From positions 175,261 to 239,260 of the forward strand of contig JANWYT010000006.1 of the NCBI GenBank assembly GCA_025055175.1: a DNA stretch of 64,000 nucleotides. The letters are read 5' to 3'. The DNA comes from Anaerolineae bacterium. Its GTDB lineage: Bacteria; Chloroflexota; Anaerolineae; Aggregatilineales; Phototrophicaceae. The position numbers and the translations under genes were made by a program. Under the pieces are notes generated by a model that was not told where the DNA came from, did not search any database, and saw only the letters and a program-made list of their open reading frames with translations. Of the stretch, positions 7,566-15,989 are shown in pieces. How positions within the stretch are numbered: position 1 is the first letter of the stretch; each line of letters starts with the position of its first letter.

Positions 7566-10244
7566 TTATTGCGCCCTGACAGCGTTGCTCACTTCATACA
7601 CCCGCGATTCGCCAAAGGCGCACACCACACGAGCGTTCTCGCGGAATTTCTCCTCGCCAGACGACCCGTATTGGTTGCGTTCCGTTTGGCCATAGAAGAC
7701 GTAATCAATGCGGTAGCGGTTGATAATATCCTGCACTGCGTCCCAGCGCAGATCACTGTACAAGCGGTTGACATCCTGGGCGCGCGTGCCAGCTAATTCG
7801 CCGTAGACAGATCCGCGCCACTGGCGCTGGTGGTTCTCCCAGCCCATCAGGATGGGCAGGCCGGTGATGGACGCCACGCGCCCATAGTGCGACGCATAGG
7901 CGTCGCGCACTGCTTCTGCCACCACCACCTGCGAACCGCGCACCAGACTGTCCAGACAGCGCACCGCCGCGTAATCGTCGGCAGTCAGAGGCATGTGGCG
8001 CGCACCGTCCAGAGACAAAGGCGCGCGTAGCCACAGCGCTCCATCGCGCAGGGCGACCTGGCCCGCCTGAGGGGCTAACAACGCAGGCCTGCCATCGGCA
8101 TTGACGATGAGCGGCGCGCCTTCTTCTGCCCATTGGCCATCCTGAGCCAACAGACGCTGGCCTTCTAGCAAGTTCAGGGATGCGATGCGTTGAGCATAGC
8201 CGCGCACCTGGAAAACTTCGACTTGGGTACGGTTGTGAATGCCAAAGATGGGGTATAGGCTGCCCAGGCTCAGCACCAGGGCTAGCACGCCGACGTAGGT
8301 CACACGCAGCACCGAGGCTGGTTGTTCTTCAGGATCAGTTAACAGGCTGTGCGCGCCATAAGCCGAAGCCAGGGCCAGCACAATCCAAGCTTGATAGTAG
8401 AATTTGAAGACTGTGTTGATCCGCGTGCCGAAGTTGTCGCGCAGATAGATGAACTCCGGTATCAAGACGAGGCCTGCGCCCACGCCTAGCAGCAGCAGCG
8501 CGAAGCCCGACGCCACAGGATAGAGCTGCGCACGCGCCGAGTCGTCTTCATCATCTGGCAGCCGACGCGGGAACAGGCGCGCCACCACGACCAGCATTGT
8601 CGCCAGCAGCACTAGGGTCGTCGGCGCGTATTCCAGGCGGCGCTGGAGGATGAGGTCGAGATTCGCACCCCAACCTCCTTCGCGCATGATCGTGTCATAC
8701 ACATAGTTGCGCAGGATCGGCACGACCTCCGCCAGCGCCAACAAGACGACCATCAGCAGGATCAGGATCAGCAACAGGCCGCCCACCGTCGCCCAGCCTG
8801 CGCGCCAGTTCATGCGCCCTGTGCGCGCCCCGCGCCACCACTCCGTCAGCAGAAAAGCTCCGCTGAGCAGGATGAACGGCGCAAACATCAAAAGAAATTG
8901 CGGGAAGTAAGTCGGCGTCACGGGATTGGGCATGATCCCGGCCGCCTGCGAACGGAAGCCGATGAAGAAGGGCAAATAGGCTAGCAGGCCTATCCCCAAC
9001 AGCGACAAGCTGAAGCTCGCTACACCCCACCAATCCAGGGCGTCTAGCCGCCCACGCGTGTGTAGGCGGCGCAGCGCTTCTGCCCCTGCCAGAACCGCCA
9101 AGTAGATCGGCCCGTCCCACGTGTTCAAGAAGACGAGCCCACCCACCATCAACCCATACAGCAGAATTTCTTCGCGACCCGGCGCACGACCCAGCATGAC
9201 GATGTTGAGCGCCATGCCCAGGGCCAGCACAGCAAAAGGTAGGGCTAGCACGTGCGGATGATTGTCCGCTAGCAGGAAGCTAAAGCTAGGGAATTCGCTG
9301 ATGGGCTGCGCCCACCAATTGGGCATGGGCTGGCCACTGAGCCATCGATCGGACAAGACGCGGCTGGCCCTAAACCACCACCAGTAATCCCAGCTCTGCG
9401 GATCACGCCAGCCAGCTTGTCCCACAGGAGCATTCTCGCGGCCCTGCACTTGCCAGAAGTTGTAGTAGTTTTGGTCGCCGCTGTGCGCTTGATAAGGCAG
9501 CTCCACCAGCGGAAATTGCCAGTTGCTGATGAAGATGAGCAGGCCCGCCGCCAGCAAGCCAGCTCCAAAGGCGGCGCTCTGGCGCACCCACGTCCCGCGC
9601 GCTCTCACCAAGTTGTAAACTACGCCAAAAGCATTCAGGCCCGACAAGGCAAACCACAGCGCCACTGCTAGGCTGAAGCCCAGACCGCTGCTTGCGCCGC
9701 TGAGCGTAGAGAGCATAGCCACCATCACGTAGCCGAAGTAGTAATAGCTGATAGAATAGCCTGCCAGCCAGGGATCGTTGGGCGGGAAGGCTTCGCTGCG
9801 CATAATGCCGCTAATGAAGGCCATCTCCATCGGTTTCTCGGTCGTCGAGGTATCTGGATGGTGAGCGCGCACGATGGCCCAGCCGACGAACAACAACAGG
9901 AACAGCGCTTCGCTGAACAGGATCATGCCTTTGTTCTGCCGCCAGAACTGGCCCAAGTTCAAATCGCGGCGCAGGACGAACCATGCCAAAGAGGCTACCA
10001 GTCCCCAGGCTAGGATCATGCTGCCTGCGGTATTCTCCAGCAAGCCCAGGCTGGCCAAGAGCCAGAAGACGAAAGCTACCAGCAACAGACCCAGCGAACG
10101 CGCTAGCGTGTAGCCTTTATCCGCCAGGCCGCCCAACCAGCGCACGCACAAGGGCCAGACCGCCAGGCCTGCCAGGCTCACCAGCGCCCACCAAGCCAGC
10201 AGCAAGCCGCCTTCGCGGCCCAACCATTCCGTCAGCGCGATCAT
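7566..10244 (-). CDS. Chlor_Arch_YYY domain (DUF2298, TIGR03662) membrane protein
   Basis: An 892-residue, strongly hydrophobic protein matching the single-domain class of the YYY family in length. The signature region is EKPMEMAF (about 137) followed by YYYFGYVMV (about 166), the YYYxG motif that gives the family its name. NTVFKFYYQAW comes later, and a soluble C-terminal part contains LPILMGWENHQRQW. The function of the family is not established; association with GT39-like proteins suggests membrane glycan transfer or translocation. The ATG overlaps the stop of the upstream fusion gene (ATGA), indicating translational coupling. Its YYY domain and C-terminal tail are paralogous to the second half of that upstream gene. 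Confidence 0.85.
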   Translation of the reverse strand: MIALTEWLGREGGLLLAWWALVSLAGLAVWPLCVRWLGGLADKGYTLARSLGLLLVAFVFWLLASLGLLENTAGSMILAWGLVASLAWFVLRRDLNLGQFWRQNKGMILFSEALFLLLFVGWAIVRAHHPDTSTTEKPMEMAFISGIMRSEAFPPNDPWLAGYSISYYYFGYVMVAMLSTLSGASSGLGFSLAVALWFALSGLNAFGVVYNLVRARGTWVRQSAAFGAGLLAAGLLIFISNWQFPLVELPYQAHSGDQNYYNFWQVQGRENAPVGQAGWRDPQSWDYWWWFRASRVLSDRWLSGQPMPNWWAQPISEFPSFSFLLADNHPHVLALPFAVLALGMALNIVMLGRAPGREEILLYGLMVGGLVFLNTWDGPIYLAVLAGAEALRRLHTRGRLDALDWWGVASFSLSLLGIGLLAYLPFFIGFRSQAAGIMPNPVTPTYFPQFLLMFAPFILLSGAFLLTEWWRGARTGRMNWRAGWATVGGLLLILILLMVVLLALAEVVPILRNYVYDTIMREGGWGANLDLILQRRLEYAPTTLVLLATMLVVVARLFPRRLPDDEDDSARAQLYPVASGFALLLLGVGAGLVLIPEFIYLRDNFGTRINTVFKFYYQAWIVLALASAYGAHSLLTDPEEQPASVLRVTYVGVLALVLSLGSLYPIFGIHNRTQVEVFQVRGYAQRIASLNLLEGQRLLAQDGQWAEEGAPLIVNADGRPALLAPQAGQVALRDGALWLRAPLSLDGARHMPLTADDYAAVRCLDSLVRGSQVVVAEAVRDAYASHYGRVASITGLPILMGWENHQRQWRGSVYGELAGTRAQDVNRLYSDLRWDAVQDIINRYRIDYVFYGQTERNQYGSSGEEKFRENARVVCAFGESRVYEVSNAVRAQ

Positions 10245-13200
10245 CCACTGCCCCCATCAACCATTACCATCAGATAGCGCCTCAAGGCGTCTTTGTCCAC
10301 TTCATACAATACACCTTCGCCCTGCGTATGCACCACACGCAGCAGGCCCATGTCGCGCAGCGTTTCGATCTTGGCCAGGCCTGCTACGCTGCCGAAAGCC
10401 CGTTCCAGGCCGCTCACCACTACGTAGCTCACGTCATAATGCGCCAGCATATGCGCCGAGCGCAACACATCCGACGAGTTGTAGAAGAATTTGACGTTGG
10501 CCTCGCGCTGATCGATCCAGCGAGGCAGCGGATCGAAGGTGCGCTGCTGCGTCTGGTGGAAGCGCCAGCCTAAGACGGTCGGCAGACCAGTATTGATGGC
10601 GATTCGCGCTGTCCAGGTGTATTCGCTGGCCACGCTACGCCCTTCCAAGACGACGGGCATGCCCTGTGCGTTGTCCTGCAACCAGCGGATGATGGCGTAG
10701 TCATCGGCTAGGTTGACCATCGTCGCTGTGTAGGTAAGGATGTGAGAAGCGCGCCGCATGTATTCCAGACCATCCAGCGTCAGCGGCATGTTGGCAGCCA
10801 TGCGGTCGAACGAACGTCCGCGCGTGGCCATGATAGGGAACATCGCTGCCACGATCAGCAAGGCGACCAGCGGCGTGTACCAGAGCAGGCTCAAGCGTCT
10901 GGCCCAATTCTCGCTGGCCTGGAACAACCAGGCGAAAGCCGCTCCGCTTGCCACGCTGAACAGCACCCAGGCTTGCATGTAGAACTTGAAGACCGTGTTC
11001 TGTCGGCCAATATCGCCGCCCAACACGATGATTTCAACGCCCAAAGTCATCGCCAGAGCCAAGCCAGTGATGACCATGACAAACTGCAGCTCGTGGGATT
11101 GATTGGGACGGAAGAACAGCACACCAATCCAGACGATCAATGGCACGGCAATCAACGCCACTTGATACCCTACCATAGCTGCAATCAGAGCCACCAGCCA
11201 GGTAGCCGCGAACATACCCAAGCTCAACACCAGCCACAAGCGCTGGCCACGCAGAGCCTTCACCTTCAGGCTGCGCAGCCAGCGGCCGCTCTCCCAGGCC
11301 AGCAAACTGATGAGCAAGAACATGAACAAGCCGTGAATGTCAAAATAAGCCCACAGCGGCGTCTTGCCGCCCCTCCACAATTCCACGCTGCCATAGGTGG
11401 CGGCATACCAGGTAGTATAGGGCAGAGACGCTGCAAAGCTGACGACGACGAAGCCGCCCACTGTCCCTAGCAGGTAGACCAGCGAGTCCCAGTCGATACG
11501 CCCCCAGCGCACCCACCAGGCATAGCCCAGGCCAACCACGCTGAACAGCAGGAAGGCCGGCCAATCCCAGGTGTTGGTGGCCTGGATCATGCCGACGAAA
11601 ACCGCCCCCAAGACCAGGGCCATCGCCTGCACGAAGGGCGTTCGGTTTTCGCGCGCTGCCTGCGTCAATTCGTTGAACACAAACAGGATGACGAACAGCA
11701 AGATAGGCAGGTTAATCATATGAGCGTGTAGGTCGCCGTAGACGAAGGTGAAGTAAGGCATTTCTGTGATGGCGTTGCCCTCCACGCCTGGCGTCTCTGC
11801 TAGGACGCGCGACGGCCCCCAATACCAGCGATCCGTGCCGATGGGCAAGGGCTGACCGCTCAACGCCTGTCCCAGGCCGCGCGCCATGCTGGTCACCAAG
11901 TCAAAGGCAATGCTCAGCTCATAAGCGACTCGATCCGTGAGATAGCCAGCGGCGGCGCGCTCCGACAGAGCTGCGCGCGTCTCAGGCGGCAGTTCTTCGC
12001 CTGTTGCTGGCGTGGCTTCGCGGATGAGCCAAGCTTCGATGCCCGTCGGCGTGCGATAGCCACCCAACTGCGCCAAGCCAATGCCCAGTACGCGCACAGT
12101 ATCCAGATTGCCAAGCACCACGCACAGCAACAGCGCCGCCACGCCCGCCACCCAGGGGCTGCCCAGGGTGCGCGGATGGCCGCTCTGCGTCCAGCGTTCT
12201 TGTTGGCGTTCACGCCAGCGCTCTACGATGTTGAAGGCCGCTGAAAACGCTCCTATGCCTGTCAAGGCGAACAGCGTAGGAATGATGAGGTTGTAGGCGA
12301 TAGAGGGCAACATTTTCAGAGCCAGCACCGGCGAACCCACCAGCACGAAGCCAAAGTAGTAATAATTGAGATATCCGCCTGCGAACCAAGCGTCGGAGGT
12401 GGGGAAGGCGGTGGCGCGCAGGACGGCGTTGAACATCGCGAAGTCCATCGGCTTCTCGCCACCCTTGAAATCGTGCCACAGATCGGGATTGGTGAGGCGC
12501 ACTGCGATGAAGGCCAGGAACAGCACCACCGTCAGGGCTTCGATGATGAGCAGCCGACCCAGATTTTCGCGCAGATAATCGCGGATAGCGACGCGCTGTC
12601 GCCAGGCCCAATGGGCGGCGAACGCGCCCCACAGCCCAGCCACCAGCAACACGCCGCTCTGTGACCACAGCGGCAGCTTGAGACCGGAGGCAAACCAGGC
12701 TGTATAAGCCACCGCGAACAAGCCCACTAGCTTGGCGAAGCCGTAGCCTCTGTCTGCCATGCGCGGGAACAAGGCGAACAACACAGGAAAGGCTAGCGCG
12801 CCATACACGACCAGCAAGCCATACCAGGTCAGCACCCCCAGTGGCTGATTTTGGTTGATGAGGCTGTCGCGGTCGAAGCGTTCTGACCAGGTGCCGCCCT
12901 GACGGTTGAGGGCTAGCGTATCTGGCGCTAGCATGAGGCCGTTTGGCGCGGCGTCAGCCTGTATCGTAGGCCAATAAATGACACCGAGCAGGTCGGATCC
13001 CCATTCGTTGCCGCTGCCCAGGAGCTGCTCCACGCGCATGATTGGCACGTTGGTCAACAGCGCCGTCACCTGGCGATGATCGTAATCAGGCCGCTTCTGA
13101 AAGATGAAGACAGCAGGATGATCGTAGACGTGGAAGGCTTCGTCAGCTTCCAACTCATTCAGCCAGGCAGGTGAGCGGTAAATGGGCAAGTGCTGGTCAC

Positions 13201-15961
13201 TGACAGCTAGCGGCCCCCAGCGGTAATGCTCATCGAAGACCGCCACTAGCTCATAGCCCAGTTGGCCTGCGAAGAGCGCGTCATAGTAAGCCGAAGACAT
13301 GGGCCAGCGCAAGCGATTGCGCGTCAAGGTGTCGTAGAAGCGGTTGCTGGAGATGGCCAAGTAGTCGCCAACCTCCAGGCCGTCCAAAATGCTCTCCAGC
13401 TTGATTGGCTCGTCCACCGGGTACGACATAGCCAGGTCGTAAGAGTGGATGAGGGCATACCAAGATTGCAGGCCATTGCAGGCTTCATAGCTCACCAGGC
13501 CACTGCGCGGACGATCCGCTAGCGTCATGCCGTTGGGCAGGGTGCAGGCCATGACTGTGGGCAGGCGGTCATCCCAATCCCCTTCGCTGAGGACAACCGA
13601 GCCAGCGCTGGTGAAGGCGCCTGCCAGCGCTTCCGCTTTGAAGACGTAACGCTTCCCTTGCTCTATGCTGATGGGCATACGCCAGGGAATGGCATAGCCA
13701 GAGCCGAGGACGTGGTCGCGCCGATGGAAGTCGGCTTGGAGTTCTGCTTCGCTCAGCAAGCGCAAGCTGCCATCAGACAGGACTTCTGCTAGGCTCAGAT
13801 AGAGCCATTCTGCATCAGGGTCTTGGGTCGTGTCGCCCAAGTGCGGCGCAATCACCTCGCGGATCATGCCGCTGGCTGGCGCAGTGAATTCGCTGGTGTA
13901 GATTGTACCAGAGTTGAACATAGTGGCGCTGCTGACCAAGCGTTCTGGCGTCGTACTAGATTCGGGCCGCGCATTAGCGATGCCGATGTTGATGAGCGGC
14001 GTGCCTGCTGGCGCGCCTTCAACGCGCATGGCGAAGTCACCTGGCACGTTCTCCCAAATCCAGCGGCTGGCCTGCACGCGCGTGAGTTGCTGGGTGTAGA
14101 TGTTGCTGAACATGACAGCCCACAGCAGCGTAAAGCCGGCCGTGAAGCCTGTCAGGATGAGCGCGCGCCCCCGTCCCAAGCGCGGCCAGACAGCAGCTGC
14201 TAAGAGCAACAGCGCGAATCCGAAGGCAGTTGCTATCGTTGGGGTAACCGTTTCGCTGCTGCCCAGGCTATGGAGCAGCGGCGCAGCGAAGGCCGCCGCC
14301 AGTATCCAGGACAGCAGTCGCGTAAACGACAAGTCGTAGCCGCGCCACCAGCCCAGACGCAGCAGTTCGGCGCAGGCCCAAGCCGCCAGCACCGCTAGTG
14401 CGCCGTACAAGGGCAGATAGTAGCGCATGGTCATCACCCATTGGTTGCCCATCCAGGCAAAGTACACCAGCACCCAAGCAACCAGGATCGCCAAGCTGGA
14501 CGCCCCCGTCCTGCGCCGCGCAATCCGCCAAGCCGCCCACAGCGTTCCTGCCCAGGCCAACAGCGCGAAGGGCAAGCCCATGCCCCACAAAGCCATGTCC
14601 TTCAGCGGATAAAAATAAGAGGCGCGCCCCAGCCATTGCCAGTTGGGCGGCGCGTCGCTGTGGCCGCTCACGCCGAACGCGCCGCTGGCTAGGTCAGCTA
14701 ACCAGCGCGGGTTGAGCGTCAATCCAAAGAAACTCGGCCCGACGAAGGCATAAGGATTGGTGATTCGGAAGGTGAGGACGCTCATGAAACCCGCCAGGAT
14801 CAGGCCCAAGAAGGCGCGTCGTATCAACGCGCGGCGCTCATTCCAGGTGGTGTCTTGTCGCCAAATAGGCAGAGTCTGCACCAGCGCCGCCAGCACAATC
14901 ACTCCCGCCAGAGGCGCGACGTTGATCCTGCCAGCCAGCGCTGCGCCAAAAGCCATGCCGAACAGGCCGTAAGCCCACCAGCGGTGCTTATCCTGGGCAT
15001 AGCTAGCCGCCAACAGAGCCAGCATGACGAAGAAGGCTGTGATGCTGTTCACTGTGCCGTAGTGCGCCTTCTGGATGGCCAGCGGCGCACAGGCATATAG
15101 GAAGGCCGCCAGCAGGCCCGTCCAGCGCCCACCCAGCCGCGCCCCTAGCCAATAAACCAGCAGCACCGAACCTACATCAAAGAAAGCCGAGAGCCAGCGC
15201 CAGACCAGCGTCTCGCCCTGATAGTTGAAGAGCGCCGAGCCAGCTTGATCCTGTTCCATGACGAAATCCGCTGCCCAGCGCGCCAGGAACAAGGGCCACG
15301 TGCCATAAGCATAGAAGCCTGCCGTGCTGTTGTGCGGGTTCAAGTTGGAACACAGCGCATCGAAATAATCGCCACGCCCATTCGTCTCTGGATACAGGCC
15401 CTGGCAGCGCGTGCGCTGTACATCCTCCGAGCTGAAGCTGTCGAAGGCGCGTAGGGCTTGGCGCACATCACCCAAGTTCAGCACGCTCAGTGCGGCGCTG
15501 TCCAGCATGATGGCGCGCACCTCGCCTGTGCTGAGGGCTTGGGCCGCTTGCGTGGGATTATCATAAGCGACGAGGCGGCTCTCGCCCAACCAGGCGCTCA
15601 CCAGCTCTGCTGCGCGCGTGCCGCGCACCACCCCTACCCTAGCCGAGGGATCGACTCGTAAGCTGTGGCGGTCAACCAGGCCTTGATCGTCTGGGCGGCT
15701 GTACAGCCCCTGCGCCGGGAAGGTCTTGTCATCCGGCGTGAATTCCAGGCCACCACCGACGTTGGGCAGCAAGTTGCGCGTCAGGAAGCGCTCATCTGGA
15801 TGCATAGCTGAGAAGTCGTCCCAATTCAGGCCGTTGTAGCGCAGCGCACCAGCCAGCAGCACAACCAGCCCCAACAGCACAGCCAGCAGGCCGTCCACAG
15901 GACGAAGCTTGAGCGCAATCGACGGGGCGCGTTTGGGCTTGGAGTTGTCGTAGGAGTCCAT
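10241..15961 (-). CDS. Giant fusion: GT39-like membrane domain + extracytoplasmic region + YYY (DUF2298) domain
   Basis: A 1906-residue protein. Residues about 25-620 form a PMT/GT39-like polytopic domain with MHPDERFLT near 55, an acidic motif like those of lipid-linked-sugar transferases. A mostly hydrophilic stretch of some 400 residues follows. A second polytopic half from about 1050 carries the YYY signature: EKPMDFAMF near 1170, YYYFGF near 1200 and NTVFKFYMQAW near 1660. The soluble tail contains LPTVLGWRFHQTQQR, matching the tail of the next gene. ATG at 15961 has GAGG 5 bases upstream; a GTG two codons earlier is too close to that site. The protein joins in one chain what appear to be a sugar transferase and its YYY partner, which suggests they work together. 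Confidence 0.82.
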   Translation of the reverse strand: MDSYDNSKPKRAPSIALKLRPVDGLLAVLLGLVVLLAGALRYNGLNWDDFSAMHPDERFLTRNLLPNVGGGLEFTPDDKTFPAQGLYSRPDDQGLVDRHSLRVDPSARVGVVRGTRAAELVSAWLGESRLVAYDNPTQAAQALSTGEVRAIMLDSAALSVLNLGDVRQALRAFDSFSSEDVQRTRCQGLYPETNGRGDYFDALCSNLNPHNSTAGFYAYGTWPLFLARWAADFVMEQDQAGSALFNYQGETLVWRWLSAFFDVGSVLLVYWLGARLGGRWTGLLAAFLYACAPLAIQKAHYGTVNSITAFFVMLALLAASYAQDKHRWWAYGLFGMAFGAALAGRINVAPLAGVIVLAALVQTLPIWRQDTTWNERRALIRRAFLGLILAGFMSVLTFRITNPYAFVGPSFFGLTLNPRWLADLASGAFGVSGHSDAPPNWQWLGRASYFYPLKDMALWGMGLPFALLAWAGTLWAAWRIARRRTGASSLAILVAWVLVYFAWMGNQWVMTMRYYLPLYGALAVLAAWACAELLRLGWWRGYDLSFTRLLSWILAAAFAAPLLHSLGSSETVTPTIATAFGFALLLLAAAVWPRLGRGRALILTGFTAGFTLLWAVMFSNIYTQQLTRVQASRWIWENVPGDFAMRVEGAPAGTPLINIGIANARPESSTTPERLVSSATMFNSGTIYTSEFTAPASGMIREVIAPHLGDTTQDPDAEWLYLSLAEVLSDGSLRLLSEAELQADFHRRDHVLGSGYAIPWRMPISIEQGKRYVFKAEALAGAFTSAGSVVLSEGDWDDRLPTVMACTLPNGMTLADRPRSGLVSYEACNGLQSWYALIHSYDLAMSYPVDEPIKLESILDGLEVGDYLAISSNRFYDTLTRNRLRWPMSSAYYDALFAGQLGYELVAVFDEHYRWGPLAVSDQHLPIYRSPAWLNELEADEAFHVYDHPAVFIFQKRPDYDHRQVTALLTNVPIMRVEQLLGSGNEWGSDLLGVIYWPTIQADAAPNGLMLAPDTLALNRQGGTWSERFDRDSLINQNQPLGVLTWYGLLVVYGALAFPVLFALFPRMADRGYGFAKLVGLFAVAYTAWFASGLKLPLWSQSGVLLVAGLWGAFAAHWAWRQRVAIRDYLRENLGRLLIIEALTVVLFLAFIAVRLTNPDLWHDFKGGEKPMDFAMFNAVLRATAFPTSDAWFAGGYLNYYYFGFVLVGSPVLALKMLPSIAYNLIIPTLFALTGIGAFSAAFNIVERWRERQQERWTQSGHPRTLGSPWVAGVAALLLCVVLGNLDTVRVLGIGLAQLGGYRTPTGIEAWLIREATPATGEELPPETRAALSERAAAGYLTDRVAYELSIAFDLVTSMARGLGQALSGQPLPIGTDRWYWGPSRVLAETPGVEGNAITEMPYFTFVYGDLHAHMINLPILLFVILFVFNELTQAARENRTPFVQAMALVLGAVFVGMIQATNTWDWPAFLLFSVVGLGYAWWVRWGRIDWDSLVYLLGTVGGFVVVSFAASLPYTTWYAATYGSVELWRGGKTPLWAYFDIHGLFMFLLISLLAWESGRWLRSLKVKALRGQRLWLVLSLGMFAATWLVALIAAMVGYQVALIAVPLIVWIGVLFFRPNQSHELQFVMVITGLALAMTLGVEIIVLGGDIGRQNTVFKFYMQAWVLFSVASGAAFAWLFQASENWARRLSLLWYTPLVALLIVAAMFPIMATRGRSFDRMAANMPLTLDGLEYMRRASHILTYTATMVNLADDYAIIRWLQDNAQGMPVVLEGRSVASEYTWTARIAINTGLPTVLGWRFHQTQQRTFDPLPRWIDQREANVKFFYNSSDVLRSAHMLAHYDVSYVVVSGLERAFGSVAGLAKIETLRDMGLLRVVHTQGEGVLYEVDKDALRRYLMVMVDGGSG

Positions 15962-15989
15962 CGTCACCTCGTCAGGCTGAGACTATGGG

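Noticed and set aside
10742..11470. 242-codon plus-strand open frame
   Set aside because: Antisense to the YYY half of the giant fusion gene; composition is typical of a codon-bias shadow.
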